Positions 7,891 through 17,244 of a DNA stretch of 39,949 bases are shown one piece after another. The position numbers and the translations under genes were made by a program. The DNA comes from an uncultured Flammeovirgaceae bacterium. Its GTDB lineage: Bacteria; Bacteroidota; Bacteroidia; Cytophagales; Cyclobacteriaceae. The notes under the pieces were generated by a model. It was not told the DNA's origin and did not search any database. It saw nothing but the letters and a program-made list of their open reading frames with translations. Positions within the stretch are counted from its first letter, which is position 1; each line of letters begins with the position of its first letter. The stretch covers positions 1-39,949 of the forward strand of contig CAKZYJ010000004.1 in the NCBI GenBank assembly GCA_937884755.1, given 5' to 3'.

Positions 7891-9144
7891 ATGATCTTAC
7901 TAATCCGTCTTATTGGCGAAAGCCTGGCTTCAGCCATTGAAGCCCTGCGGTCGAATGTGCTTAGAACTACGCTTTCGCTGTTAGGTGTTACCATCGGCAT
8001 ATTTGCAATTATATCCGTTTTCACCCTCATCGATTCCCTCGAGCGAAGCATTCGAGATAGTCTGGATTTCCTAGGCGACCAAGTGATTAGGGTAGAAAAG
8101 TGGCCCTGGCTCTTTCAGGATAAATATCCTAGGAGGAAGTATATAACTCGGCCCAAGCCCACCCAAAACGAGTATGATTTTTTGCAGTCGAGAGTTACTC
8201 AAGCTTCGGCTGTAACCATCTTTGCCGATCGCGAAAACTTAACCTTAGAATACCGTAACAGCAGCATCGGCGAGGTGTACTTGGTTGGGTCGTCCTACCA
8301 ATACAATCAGGTGTTTGACGTTGAAATCAATCAGGGGCGATACTTTTCGTTAAGGGAAGTGGAGTTAGCCCGTGACGTAGCTATTATTGGTTCTGAAATC
8401 GCTAAAACTTTATTCCCAACCAGCAACCCTTTAGGAAAAACGATCAAACTGAAGGGAAACAAATTTATTGTCATTGGAGTGCTGGCCGAGCAAGGTAAAA
8501 ACATTGTAGATGATGCCCCCAGTGCTGACCTAACCTGCTATATTCCTTACCAGGGCTTGCTAAAAATTTACGCAAGTCGCAGCCGCTTTGGGGTAAGCTC
8601 TACTATTGCTTTTAAAGGGTTTGAGGAAGACGAGGGGCTAAAAGAGCTTGAATTTGAGGTAATTGGCCTCATGAGAGGAAGACGCGGATTAAGGCCTCGT
8701 GAGGAAAATAACTTCGCTATAAACCGTCCGGAAGCCTTTGCTGAGGTGGTTAGCAATATCTTTAATGTAATCAGTATTGCCGGTGGGATTATCGGTAGTT
8801 TTTCAATTCTGGTCGGGGGTTTCGGTATTGCCAATATTATGTTCGTATCGGTGAAAGAGCGAACCCATATTATTGGTATCCAAAAATCGCTAGGGGCGAA
8901 AAACTACTTTATTCTGCTACAATTTTTGTTTGAAGCTATTTTCTTGAGCTTAATCGGGGGCTTGGTTGGGATGGTTCTGGTATACTTCGCTACTTTTATT
9001 TCACTTGGCTCACTAGACTTGCAGCTCACTGTGAAGAATATTGTGGTGGGATTAGTGGTATCCAGCAGCATCGGCATCATTTCGGGACTCATACCTGCCA
9101 TTTCAGCTTCCCGCCTCGATCCAGTAGTAGCCATCCGTAGCTAA
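7891..9144 (+). CDS. MacB/FtsX-type ABC transporter permease
   Basis: A 417-residue inner-membrane permease of the MacB/LolC class. An N-terminal membrane helix (TTLSLLGVTIGIFAIISVFTL region) precedes a large periplasmic MacB-type core domain (about 45-270). Three C-terminal membrane segments follow, with the FtsX-domain pattern (GGIIGSFSILVGGFGIANIM, then the cytosolic KERTHIIGIQKSLGAK coupling helix, then two more helices). Such permeases work with a LolD/MacB-type ATPase to move lipoproteins, peptides or drugs by mechanotransmission; no ATPase gene lies beside it. The ATG at 7891 is preferred over the in-frame TTG at 7855 because homologous permeases begin close to the first membrane helix. 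It ends four bases from the convergent antiporter gene. Confidence 0.85.
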   Translation: MILLIRLIGESLASAIEALRSNVLRTTLSLLGVTIGIFAIISVFTLIDSLERSIRDSLDFLGDQVIRVEKWPWLFQDKYPRRKYITRPKPTQNEYDFLQSRVTQASAVTIFADRENLTLEYRNSSIGEVYLVGSSYQYNQVFDVEINQGRYFSLREVELARDVAIIGSEIAKTLFPTSNPLGKTIKLKGNKFIVIGVLAEQGKNIVDDAPSADLTCYIPYQGLLKIYASRSRFGVSSTIAFKGFEEDEGLKELEFEVIGLMRGRRGLRPREENNFAINRPEAFAEVVSNIFNVISIAGGIIGSFSILVGGFGIANIMFVSVKERTHIIGIQKSLGAKNYFILLQFLFEAIFLSLIGGLVGMVLVYFATFISLGSLDLQLTVKNIVVGLVVSSSIGIISGLIPAISASRLDPVVAIRS

Positions 9145-9182
9145 AAAACTAGGGAAGCTCCATGGGCTGTTCGTTAGTTTTT
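9144..9182. terminator. Possible bidirectional terminator between convergent genes
   Basis: AAAAACTA (9144-9151) and TAGTTTTT (9175-9182) are perfect inverted copies around a 23-base interior. The interior holds a smaller AGCTCC/GGGCT stem. The run of T at the far end of the stem on each strand fits a bidirectional terminator for the permease and antiporter genes. The outer stem is AT-rich and encroaches on the antiporter's last codons. Confidence 0.35.
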
Positions 9183-10444
9183 ATCACCGAACTAGTTTTG
9201 GGCTTTGCCGTGTTATCAATTCGTACACAGTACTTCATTAACGGGGCGGATGTCATAATGGTAAAGACTACCATTACCAGAATAGCGACAAATACCTGAT
9301 CATTGATTAACCCTTCTTCCAACGCTATTGAACCCAGAATCACTTCTAGCGTACCGTGGGTGTTCATGCCAAAACCTACAGCTAACGCCCGAGCACGAGG
9401 TAATCCTCCTACTCGGGCACCAACGTAGGCTCCGCTTACTTTTCCTATGAAAGCTAGTGCAATCACCGCCAGTACTAAACCTAAGCTAAAGCTATCTACG
9501 AAATTAATATGCAGCCCAATGGACACAAAAAAGAGCGGAGCAAAAATATTATTAATAAAGTGATGGAGAATTTCCTTGGCTCGTTCGGTAAAGTACTGGG
9601 AGTCGCCCACTACCACTCCAATGATAAAGGCTCCAAAAATAGCGTGTATCCCGATAGATTCGGTAAACGCCGCGGCTAGCAGACACACTACCAGAGAAAT
9701 AGACAGAACTCCACCCGGCCAAGAGAGCTTACGGTTAACCCAGGGCAAACCTGCATTAATGAGTGCTCTACCAATAGTCAGCATTCCTAATGCAAAGCCA
9801 ATGGTTAGCAACATGGTTTGCCAAACGCTCATACCCGCTGCCGTACCCATCATGGATAAAATGATAGTGAAAATTAGCCAGCCTAATAGATCGTTGATCA
9901 TTGCTGAAGCAATAATCAGCATACCCAAGCGAGACTTAAACAAGTCCAGATCCATCAGCACCCTGGCAATGACCGGTAAAGCAGTAATAGCTAACACAGT
10001 ACCGATAAACAGGGCAAATACTATTCGCTGATCGATATTGTTAAGGTTGAAAAATTCCGGAAAAAAGTAGGTAGCAGCAAACCCTACCGCTAGTGGAATA
10101 GCTAGACCGAACAAGCTAGTGAGTAGCGCTTGTTTCCCTTGCTGCCACACAATATGAAGTTCTACCTCCAGGCCAGCAATAAAAAGTAGCAAAATAACCG
10201 CCATCTGAATAAAGCCATCTAGTGCAAAGGCTGCAGGTCCTTGATTCGGAAACAGATTGGCTGAGAGTTCAGGAAAGGCCATTCCGAGTAAGGTAGGTCC
10301 CAAAATGATTCCCGCTAGGATTTCTCCCACTACCGCTGGTTGATTCAAGCTGCGAAAAATCTCCGCCATAAGTCTACCCATCCCGAGCATAATGCTAAGT
10401 TGTAGCAAGAGACTGATTACTTCGTGGTGGGCTAATTTATCCAT
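9149..10444 (-). CDS. CPA2-family cation:proton antiporter
   Basis: A 431-residue polytopic inner-membrane protein with about 12 hydrophobic segments, of the Na_H_Exchanger (KefB/GerN/NapA-like) type. Supporting features are the first helices with EILAGIILGPTLLG, the FIAGLEVEL segment and ALPVIARVLMDLDLF in the core, followed by ASAMINDLLGWLIF, where the Asn-Asp pair corresponds to the ion-binding aspartate region of the family. It ends shortly after the last helix with no RCK/TrkA-N domain, so it is more like GerN/NapA than full KefB/C. It follows a tandem universal stress protein gene by 67 bases on the same strand, a common pairing for pH or ion-stress functions. The transported cation cannot be read from sequence. 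Confidence 0.88.
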   Translation of the reverse strand: MDKLAHHEVISLLLQLSIMLGMGRLMAEIFRSLNQPAVVGEILAGIILGPTLLGMAFPELSANLFPNQGPAAFALDGFIQMAVILLLFIAGLEVELHIVWQQGKQALLTSLFGLAIPLAVGFAATYFFPEFFNLNNIDQRIVFALFIGTVLAITALPVIARVLMDLDLFKSRLGMLIIASAMINDLLGWLIFTIILSMMGTAAGMSVWQTMLLTIGFALGMLTIGRALINAGLPWVNRKLSWPGGVLSISLVVCLLAAAFTESIGIHAIFGAFIIGVVVGDSQYFTERAKEILHHFINNIFAPLFFVSIGLHINFVDSFSLGLVLAVIALAFIGKVSGAYVGARVGGLPRARALAVGFGMNTHGTLEVILGSIALEEGLINDQVFVAILVMVVFTIMTSAPLMKYCVRIDNTAKPKTSSVIKTNEQPMELP

Positions 10445-10511
10445 TGAGGGTTAATGAACGTTTACATTGAGACAAAGAAAATTGGAATAATGTTTTACCA
10501 GTATTCTCATG

Positions 10512-11351
10512 TCACTTTTTGTGAACAATGAGAAGGTTGCTAGGCAGATCAGCCAAAAGGTATTCCAAATCGTGAGGAAAAAGCCGATCTATCAGGCTTA
10601 GTTTATGATCAGGGGCGCCTAAGATGAGCAAATCAGCTTTAATCCGTTTGCTATACTTGGCAATTTCGTACTCCGGTTTGCCAGCAAAAATCTTGATATT
10701 GATGTGCAGCGATTCAGTGTCAATATCGTCCAACAATTTTCGCACTTTTTGTTTTTCATCCTCTAACAGTCGTCGTCGGGTTTCGGTATATTCATCTTCA
10801 TTTCCCTCTTCACCCGCGACTGCCATTGCCAGTCCGTACATTCTTACTTCTCGCAGAATATGTAACTGAGCGGCATTCTCGATTTTTCCTAAAGAACAGC
10901 CTTTCTGCAATGCTGATAGCAGATACTCATTTTCTCCTCCGTTGATCACAATCTTGTGGAAGGGTTTGGGATTTGAAGAAGGATTGATCAGCATCAGTAC
11001 GGAGCAGTCAGCTTTGCGAAGGATCTTACGAGCAACTGAACCAATATAGTAGCGAATAATATTCTCCTTCTTCATAGCTCCGGCAATCAGAAGGTCGACT
11101 TTTTCTCTGCGGCAGACCGACAAAATTTGTCGAGCCGGATCACCCTGCTTCCAAATAATTTTATACTGATTTTCTGTAAAGCCGATTTCAGTTAATTTTT
11201 CTTTGAGTATCTGCTCCTTCTTAGCATCAGGACTTCCAACGTGTATGATAATTAACTGAGCATCAAATATATCCTGAAACCGCTTGGTTTCGTGCAGCAA
11301 GGCCTCAAACCGAGGGGAAAAGGCTAATGCAATGGCTATTTTTTTAAACAT
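10512..11351 (-). CDS. Tandem universal stress protein (two USP domains)
   Basis: A 279-residue soluble protein made of two UspA-like alpha/beta domains (about 1-145 and 150-279). Domain 1 begins MFKKIAIALAFSPRFEAL and ends with VDLLIAGAMKK and IGSVARKILRKADCSVLML, a recognisable form of the family's G-x2-G-x9-GS nucleotide loop. Domain 2 ends ADLLILGAPDHKLSLIDRLF and lacks the GS part of the loop, so ATP binding there is doubtful. Proteins of this type modulate stress responses or bind transporter partners. Its position directly upstream of the antiporter suggests a partner role, which is an inference. The stop codon is TGA and fits the family end (NLLIVHKK). Confidence 0.88.
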   Translation of the reverse strand: MFKKIAIALAFSPRFEALLHETKRFQDIFDAQLIIIHVGSPDAKKEQILKEKLTEIGFTENQYKIIWKQGDPARQILSVCRREKVDLLIAGAMKKENIIRYYIGSVARKILRKADCSVLMLINPSSNPKPFHKIVINGGENEYLLSALQKGCSLGKIENAAQLHILREVRMYGLAMAVAGEEGNEDEYTETRRRLLEDEKQKVRKLLDDIDTESLHINIKIFAGKPEYEIAKYSKRIKADLLILGAPDHKLSLIDRLFPHDLEYLLADLPSNLLIVHKK

Positions 11352-11460
11352 GTTGAATGAATTCTAATAGAGCAATCTAATCGTTTCACTTTACTGTTCA
11401 GGCCAAATCAGAGAAATTATTTGAATAGAAAAACCCTCTGTTGACAATAAATATTATTAA

Positions 11461-12222
11461 CTAAAAACGTACCGAAAATCCGGCACTCACAAAATAGTTG
11501 GGTGCATTTTTCGTCAGCCCAAGCCCACCCGATAAATCCAGTTGTAAATCAGGAAGTAGCAGTATAGTTCCGCCAAAATTGAACAGGTGCGAAGTGTCGG
11601 AACGGGACCAAAATCCGTAGAACTCAGCGAAGGTAGTGATGTATTCGGTAACTCCCAGATCAAAAGAGGCGGCATAAGAATGCAGAGGAAATGTTACTAC
11701 ATCTTCCACATTAATCCAGGCAGCACTCAAATTAGTAGTAATAGAAAAGTTGGAAGTGATTCCATGGTTCATTAGTAACCGTATCTCGGGTTGGGCAGCC
11801 AGATTCAGTACCTCTTCAGGTCCCTCCCGAGGTAATGTAAAATTAATGATAACCGCCGATTTAGGAATAAGTCCGCGGTTTTCCGACACATCAATCTTGG
11901 CTCCGAGAGTAACCGGAGATACGTACGTTTCATCGCGGGGGCCTTGCTGAAACAGTGTCGCGCTAGCTCTGAGCTCGAGTCGTTCTAGCACCCCAATTCT
12001 AACCAAAGTGTTGGGATATAAAATTACCGTTTGATCCAGATTAGAATCATCCTGGTACAAAAAACCCATTTCAACTTGCACCTCGCCTGGAGTTAGCACA
12101 TAGGGAGCATCCGTACCCTGCCCAGGACGATCCGTAATCAAAGGTTCCTGGGCTTCAAGAATCTGAGCTACTGCGTTTAAGGAAGCAACTAACAGCAGGC
12201 AGATCAAAAAATAGAATCTCAT
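11461..12222 (-). CDS. Outer-membrane beta-barrel protein, phenol-degradation MetA-like family
   Basis: A 253-residue protein with a clear signal peptide (MRFYFLICLLLVASLNAVAQ). It then has alternating polar/hydrophobic strands and ends in a strand with a terminal aromatic-rich residue pattern (FVSAGFSVRF), as expected for an outer-membrane barrel. The early PLITDRPGQGTDAPYVL followed by GEVQVEMGF matches the family annotated as transporter or 'MetA-pathway of phenol degradation'. Despite that name the family's substrates are mostly unknown and aromatic degradation should not be inferred. It lies 109 bases upstream of the universal stress gene on the same strand and may head the barrel-USP-antiporter run. 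Confidence 0.75.
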   Translation of the reverse strand: MRFYFLICLLLVASLNAVAQILEAQEPLITDRPGQGTDAPYVLTPGEVQVEMGFLYQDDSNLDQTVILYPNTLVRIGVLERLELRASATLFQQGPRDETYVSPVTLGAKIDVSENRGLIPKSAVIINFTLPREGPEEVLNLAAQPEIRLLMNHGITSNFSITTNLSAAWINVEDVVTFPLHSYAASFDLGVTEYITTFAEFYGFWSRSDTSHLFNFGGTILLLPDLQLDLSGGLGLTKNAPNYFVSAGFSVRF

Positions 12223-12367
12223 AGTAGTGATTACGAAAAAATGTGTTTTACTGATATACGCTAAATTACGGACTAAATCAGAATTTTGGAATTAATCCTT
12301 ACCTCCTTCTCATAAGCGATATTGTGAAATATAGTTCACCAGAGACTACTTCTATTCGTACGTTGAA

Positions 12368-12398
12368 TTTGACTTGAATCAGCTTTCCGTTATTTTAG
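12368..12398 (+). promoter_or_regulatory. glpKDF promoter
   Basis: TTTG at 12368-12371 is followed after exactly 19 bases by TATTTTAG at 12391-12398, a seven-of-eight match to TAnnTTTG. The implied start is about 15 bases before the glpK ATG, giving a very short leader. No obvious operator palindrome for a GlpR-like repressor was seen around it. Confidence 0.55.
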
Positions 12399-12420
12399 TG
12401 CCCCCAACACAACCAACATT

Positions 12421-13917
12421 ATGTCCCAATACATTTTGGCCTTAGACCAAGGCACTACCAGTTCCCGCGCCATCCTATTCGATCATCAAGGCTCTATCGC
12501 TTTCACTGCTCAGCAAGAATTTAAGCAGTACTTTCCCAAACCAGGTTGGGTTGAGCATAATCCGGAAGAAATATGGAGTTCTCAACTAGCCGTAGCTCAA
12601 GAGGTTCTAAAAAAAGCTGGTATTTCTGCCCAGGATGTCGCTGGTATCGGTATCACTAACCAGCGAGAAACTACAGTGGTTTGGGATCGAAAAACAGGTA
12701 AACCTGTTTACAATGCCATTGTCTGGCAAGATCGCCGAACCGCCAATTATTGCGATCAACTCCGAAAGGAAGGCTTTGAAGACACTATTAGAAGCAAAAC
12801 TGGTTTACTGGCAGATGCATACTTCAGCGGAACCAAGGTTAGATGGATACTGGAAAATGTAGAAGGTGCCAGAGAAAAGGCTCAACAAGGAGAATTAGCG
12901 TTTGGAACCATCGACAGTTGGCTCATCTGGAAACTTAGCGGGGGTCATCTGCACATTAGCGATGTGACCAATGCCAGCCGTACCCTTCTTTATGATATTC
13001 ATAAACTATGGTGGAGTACTACCATTACTGAGCATCTCGGAGTTCCTATGAGTATGCTACCTCAGGTTGTACCCAGTAGCCAGGTCTACGGCGAAACTGA
13101 CCCAGAACTATTTGGAGGACCAATTCCTTTGAGCGGCATTGCCGGTGATCAGCAGGCCGCTTTATTTGGTCAACTTTGCACCGAACCGGGGATGCTCAAG
13201 AACACCTACGGTACCGGTTGCTTTGTAGTGCTCAATACTGGAGATAAACCTTTTGCTTCCAAAAATAACCTGTTGACTACCATTGCTTGGCAAATTGATG
13301 GAAAAACTACCTACGCGTTGGAAGGAAGTATTTTCGTAGGAGGTGCTATTGTGCAGTGGTTACGGGATGGTTTGAAGATCATTCAGTCCTCTTCGGAAGT
13401 GGAGAAACTAGCTAATTCGGTATACGACAATGGTGATGTTTATCTCGTTCCTGCCCTCACTGGATTAGGTGCCCCCCATTGGGATCAGTACGCCCGAGGA
13501 ACCATTGTAGGGCTTACGCGGGGCAGTGAAGCCGGTCATATTGCCCGGGCAGCATTGGAAAGCATCGCCTACCAGACTTCGGATGTGATGCAGGCCATGA
13601 ACAAAGACGCTCAAATTCCTTTTAAAGAACTAAGAGTAGACGGTGGTGCTTCGGCCAACAACTTACTCATGCAATTTCAGGCGGATATTCTGGGTATTTC
13701 GGTAGTCAGGCCTAAAGTGATGGAAACCACTGCATTAGGAGCCGCTTACCTGGCGGGCCTGTCGGTAGGTTTCTGGAAAAATATTGATGAACTCAGAAGC
13801 CAGTGGGATGTTGACCAAACTTTTAATCCTAATGCCGATTTCAATCATGAAGAACTGCTCTCCCGCTGGGACGAAGCGGTAGGCCGATCGAGAAACTGGG
13901 TTAAGTCTGAAGAATAA
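12421..13917 (+). CDS. glpK: Glycerol kinase
   Basis: GlpK phosphorylates glycerol to sn-glycerol 3-phosphate with ATP in the cytosol. The 498-residue length is standard for the FGGY family enzyme. Signatures include the ATP loop [12 protein letters not shown] near the N-terminus, [29 protein letters not shown] (substrate-binding Arg-Glu), and [10 protein letters not shown] with NTYGTGCF. The C-terminal half has [14 protein letters not shown] and the FGGY-type segment [20 protein letters not shown]. The ATG at 12421 gives the expected N-terminus. It is the first gene of a tight operon with glpD (6-base gap) and glpF, so the whole uptake and entry route for glycerol is encoded together. Confidence 0.97.
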   Translation: MSQYILALDQGTTSSRAILFDHQGSIAFTAQQEFKQYFPKPGWVEHNPEEIWSSQLAVAQEVLKKAGISAQDVAGIGITNQRETTVVWDRKTGKPVYNAIVWQDRRTANYCDQLRKEGFEDTIRSKTGLLADAYFSGTKVRWILENVEGAREKAQQGELAFGTIDSWLIWKLSGGHLHISDVTNASRTLLYDIHKLWWSTTITEHLGVPMSMLPQVVPSSQVYGETDPELFGGPIPLSGIAGDQQAALFGQLCTEPGMLKNTYGTGCFVVLNTGDKPFASKNNLLTTIAWQIDGKTTYALEGSIFVGGAIVQWLRDGLKIIQSSSEVEKLANSVYDNGDVYLVPALTGLGAPHWDQYARGTIVGLTRGSEAGHIARAALESIAYQTSDVMQAMNKDAQIPFKELRVDGGASANNLLMQFQADILGISVVRPKVMETTALGAAYLAGLSVGFWKNIDELRSQWDVDQTFNPNADFNHEELLSRWDEAVGRSRNWVKSEE

Positions 13918-13923
13918 TTTTTT

Positions 13924-15492
13924 ATGAATGGATTGGATCGCGACATTATGTTGGAAAACCTGGACTCCTTCGAGAGTGTCTGGGATGTTATTGTAATTGG
14001 GGGAGGAGCCACTGGTTTGGGTACTGCCTTGGAAGCAGCCAGCCGCGGCTACAGTACTTTGTTGTTAGAGCAGGCCGATTTTGCTAAAGGCACCTCCAGC
14101 CGTAGCACTAAGCTGGCTCACGGAGGCGTTCGTTACCTTCAGCAGGGAGATGTCTCTCTAGTCATTGAAGCTCTGCACGAACGGGGGCTCATGATGAAAA
14201 ACGCTCCGCATTTAGTACATAATCAGGCTTTTGTAATTCCTACCTACGATTGGTGGGGTGGTCCTTTCTACACGGTGGGTATGAAGGTATACGACATGCT
14301 GGCGGGTAAACTAGGGCTGGGTCCGTCTAAAAGCTTAAGTAAAGAAGAAACTATTGAAAAGATCCCCACGGTAGAACAAGAAGGCCTAAGAGGTGGAGTA
14401 ATCTACTACGACGGACAGTTTGATGATGCTCGGCTAGCCATTAACCTGGCTCAAACCTGTGCTGACAATGGTGGCAGCCTGATCAACTACATGAAAGTTA
14501 CCGGACTACTCAAAACAAACGGTATGGTATCGGGAGTTATTGCCCAAGATTTGGAAACCGGAAAAGAATACCAGATCAATGGCCGGGTAGTGGTCAATGC
14601 CACCGGAGTATTTGTGGACCATGTGATCCAAATGGATGATCCCGAAGCCAGTGATATAGTGCAGCCTAGCCAGGGAGTACACGTAGTGTTAGATAAAGAG
14701 TTTTTACCGGGTGATTCAGCCATTATGGTTCCTAAAACGGATGATGGGCGCGTGTTGTTTGCGGTTCCCTGGAATAACAAAGTAGTCGTCGGTACCACCG
14801 ATACTCCGGTTAACAATGTTTCGTTAGAACCTAGGGCTTTGGAAGAGGAGGTTGATTTTATTTTAGATCATGCTGCTCAGTATCTGACCAAAGATCCACA
14901 CAGAGATGATGTTCAGAGTGTTTTCGCTGGCCTACGTCCGCTAGTAAAAACTTCAGATGATAAAAGTACCTCCCAAATTTCTCGAAGTCACTCCATCATC
15001 GTTTCGGTTTCCGGTTTATTGACGATTACAGGGGGGAAATGGACAACGTACCGTAAAATGGGAGAAGATGCGGTGGATAAAGCAGCCCTGATTGAAGGGT
15101 TGGAAGATCTGGATTCTATAACCAAAGAATTTCGCATCCGAGGTTGGTTGCGCCATGTTGATTCGGCCAACCCGCTGTGGTTTTACGGCTCCGATTCCAT
15201 CGCCATCCGTAAAATGGTTGATAGAAAACCCGAACTGGGTGAGCCCTTGCATCCTGATTTACCGATTATTCAAGCCCAGGTAGTATGGGCTGCCAAGAAC
15301 GAGATGGCCCGCACCGTGGAAGATTTTCTTGCTCGCCGTACTCGAGCCTTATTACTAAATGCTCGTGCCAGCGTAGAGATGGCACCTAAAGTTGCCGAAC
15401 TGTTAGCGCAAAAACTTAGAAAAGATGAAGAGTGGCAACAGCAACAAATACAACACTACCAAGAATTAGCCTCGGGATACATATTAAACTAA
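13924..15492 (+). CDS. glpD: FAD-dependent glycerol-3-phosphate dehydrogenase
   Basis: GlpD oxidises sn-glycerol 3-phosphate to dihydroxyacetone phosphate and passes electrons through FAD to quinone at the inner membrane face. The 522-residue protein has the Rossmann dinucleotide motif VIGGGATGLG (about 24-33). It is followed by LLLEQADFAKGTSSRSTKL and AHGGVRYL, the standard GlpD FAD and substrate signature. Also visible are LFAVPWNNKVVVGTTDT, FAGLRPLV and TITGGKWTTYRKMGED, and a C-terminal helical DAO_C domain with EMARTVEDFLARRTRALLL. The ATG at 13924 is six bases after the glpK stop; a second in-frame ATG at 13948 would also keep the fold. It acts directly on the glpK product. Confidence 0.97.
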   Translation: MNGLDRDIMLENLDSFESVWDVIVIGGGATGLGTALEAASRGYSTLLLEQADFAKGTSSRSTKLAHGGVRYLQQGDVSLVIEALHERGLMMKNAPHLVHNQAFVIPTYDWWGGPFYTVGMKVYDMLAGKLGLGPSKSLSKEETIEKIPTVEQEGLRGGVIYYDGQFDDARLAINLAQTCADNGGSLINYMKVTGLLKTNGMVSGVIAQDLETGKEYQINGRVVVNATGVFVDHVIQMDDPEASDIVQPSQGVHVVLDKEFLPGDSAIMVPKTDDGRVLFAVPWNNKVVVGTTDTPVNNVSLEPRALEEEVDFILDHAAQYLTKDPHRDDVQSVFAGLRPLVKTSDDKSTSQISRSHSIIVSVSGLLTITGGKWTTYRKMGEDAVDKAALIEGLEDLDSITKEFRIRGWLRHVDSANPLWFYGSDSIAIRKMVDRKPELGEPLHPDLPIIQAQVVWAAKNEMARTVEDFLARRTRALLLNARASVEMAPKVAELLAQKLRKDEEWQQQQIQHYQELASGYILN

Positions 15493-15502
15493 CCTACTAC
15501 TG

Positions 15503-16246
15503 ATGACCAATTTCACGGCTGAATTTATCGGAACCGCCCTACTCTTAATTTTGGGCAACGGGGTGGTATGCAACGTCGTACTCAATCAAACCAAAGGAAA
15601 TAACTCTGGTTGGATCGTTATCACCGCCGGATGGGGAATGGCTGTGTTTGTTGCTGTATTCACTGTAGCTCCTTATAGTGGTGCCCACCTCAATCCGGCC
15701 GTAACCTTAGGATTAGCCGCTGCAGGAGTATTCGATTGGGCTAATGTTCCTGTCTACATCCTGGCCCAAATGCTGGGTGCCGCCGCCGGTACTACCTTAG
15801 TTTGGCTGATGTATCGGCCACACGTGGAAGCAACATCCGATGCCGGAGCTAAACTAGCTATTTTTGCTACTGCTCCTGAAATTCGTAAAACCTTTTCTAA
15901 CTTTTATTCTGAACTGTTAGGCACTTTTGTACTGGTTTTCGCTGCTCTCTCTATTGCCCCACCGGAGCTGAAAGCTGCGGAATTCTCGGACGTAGAATTT
16001 GGATTAGGAGCCTTGGGCGCATTACCCGTTGGCTTGGTGGTTTTTGCCATCGGTATGTCTCTGGGAGGAACTACGGGCTACGCCATAAATCCAGCTCGTG
16101 ATCTAGGGCCTCGAATTATGCATGCTCTACTCCCAATATCTAACAAGGGTTCCAGTGACTGGGGATACGCCTGGATTCCGGTAATCGGACCGGTTGTTGG
16201 TGGAGTTTTAGCGGGATTACTCTACCTGGCAGTAGTTAATCAGTAA
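15503..16246 (+). CDS. glpF: Glycerol uptake facilitator (aquaglyceroporin)
   Basis: A 247-residue MIP-family channel with six membrane segments and the two half-helices carrying HLNPAVTLGL and GYAINPARDLGPR. The Asp directly after the second NPAR is the usual mark of glycerol-conducting members rather than water-only aquaporins. It is the third gene of the glp operon, ten bases after glpD, which supports glycerol as substrate. In E. coli glpF usually precedes glpK; here it comes last. Its TAA stop abuts the stop codon of the convergent ROK gene with no base between them, leaving no room for a separate terminator. Confidence 0.95.
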   Translation: MTNFTAEFIGTALLLILGNGVVCNVVLNQTKGNNSGWIVITAGWGMAVFVAVFTVAPYSGAHLNPAVTLGLAAAGVFDWANVPVYILAQMLGAAAGTTLVWLMYRPHVEATSDAGAKLAIFATAPEIRKTFSNFYSELLGTFVLVFAALSIAPPELKAAEFSDVEFGLGALGALPVGLVVFAIGMSLGGTTGYAINPARDLGPRIMHALLPISNKGSSDWGYAWIPVIGPVVGGVLAGLLYLAVVNQ

Positions 16247-17155
16247 CTAACTTACCAGCATAGCGGCGCCAAATACCCCCGCACTATCTCCTAGTTTCGG
16301 ACGAAAAAACTGAGTATCCAATCGGTTATTGAAGATGTATTTTTTTACCACTTCTACCCCATCCATATAGAGTTCATCAATATTGCCTACTCCCCCTCCC
16401 AGCACGATAGCGTCTGGGTCAAGAATGTTGATGACCACCGAAATGGCTAATCCGAAGAATTCGGTTAACCGCTGAATAGTTTGCTGAGCAGTTTCATCAT
16501 TTCCCGTTTTGCAACGTTGATAAATTTCTTTAAGCGTTCGCTTTGTACCAGTGTGCCTTTGGTAAAAATCCTCCAAAGATGGACCGGCCAAAACAGTCTC
16601 CACCACCCCTTTCCTCCCCGTATAGGCTACCCCTCCCGATTCATCTAGGAAGTTATGTCCCCATTCACCACCGATGCCCTGCCGGCCATTCCATACTTTA
16701 CCGTCAATCACCACTCCTCCCCCAACTCCGGTGCCCATGATCACGCCAAAAACAACTCGGGCATCAGGCATTTTTTCCTTCACAATTCCTAATCGGGTTT
16801 CGGCCAAGGCAAAACAATTTGCATCATTAGCAATTACTATCGGAATACCTAGCTTGGCTTCCATATCTTTCACAAAAGCTTTCCCATTGAGACAGGTGGT
16901 GTTACTATTCTTAAGGGTTTGAAGTAGGGGGTCAAGTGTACCCGGCGTTCCAAAACCCACCTTTTCGGGCTTTAGACCGGTTTCATCAGTCATTTGGTGA
17001 AGTAATTTCTGGATCTGATTTTGAATATGCTGATATCCCTGCTCCTGTTCGGTCGGAATCCGCATCCGGCAGAGCGATTTGGCACTATCTGCATTTTCAA
17101 GAATTACCCCTTCTATTTTAGTACCTCCCAGATCAATCCCCCAAAGTGGTTTCAT
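16247..17155 (-). CDS. ROK-family sugar kinase lacking the zinc cysteines
   Basis: A 302-residue cytosolic ROK protein without a DNA-binding N-terminus, so a sugar kinase rather than a repressor. The phosphate-binding loop GIDLGGTKIEG opens the protein. Also visible are FGTPGTLDP, the catalytic ANDANCFALAE (Asp111), GVIMGTGVGGGVVIDGK, the GEWGHN motif (163-168) and AIVLGGGVGN. In most ROK kinases the next segment carries three zinc-binding cysteines in a CxCGxxGC pattern; here it reads AYTGRKGV (177-184) with all three replaced. The zinc-binding histidine (His167) is kept. The sugar-porter gene upstream suggests a hexose such as glucose or fructose as substrate, but specificity is not readable. 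Confidence 0.88.
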   Translation of the reverse strand: MKPLWGIDLGGTKIEGVILENADSAKSLCRMRIPTEQEQGYQHIQNQIQKLLHQMTDETGLKPEKVGFGTPGTLDPLLQTLKNSNTTCLNGKAFVKDMEAKLGIPIVIANDANCFALAETRLGIVKEKMPDARVVFGVIMGTGVGGGVVIDGKVWNGRQGIGGEWGHNFLDESGGVAYTGRKGVVETVLAGPSLEDFYQRHTGTKRTLKEIYQRCKTGNDETAQQTIQRLTEFFGLAISVVINILDPDAIVLGGGVGNIDELYMDGVEVVKKYIFNNRLDTQFFRPKLGDSAGVFGAAMLVS

Positions 17156-17199
17156 CTAATCGATTGTTAAATTGTTCGATTACTCAATGGTTAAATTCC

Positions 17200-17241
17200 A
17201 AACTTCTCAGGTCTCAAGTTTCCCAGTTCGGATGTCATTCA
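17200..17241. repeat. Diverged heptamer tandem array
   Basis: Sequence with a 7-base period: TCAGGTC, TCAAGTT, TCCCAGT, TCGGATG and TCATTCA follow one another from 17207, preceded by AAACTTC at 17200. TC recurs at 17207, 17214, 17221, 17228 and 17235. Read on the minus strand the units (ACTTGAG, ACCTGAG) resemble those after ettA at 2155-2189. It lies downstream of the MFS gene stop, beyond the hairpin at 17245-17269. Confidence 0.5.
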
Positions 17242-17244
17242 CCC

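Noticed and set aside
9576-10031. 151-codon open frame on the plus strand opposite the antiporter gene
   Set aside because: It lies wholly inside a well-supported gene on the other strand and its translation has no family-like features.
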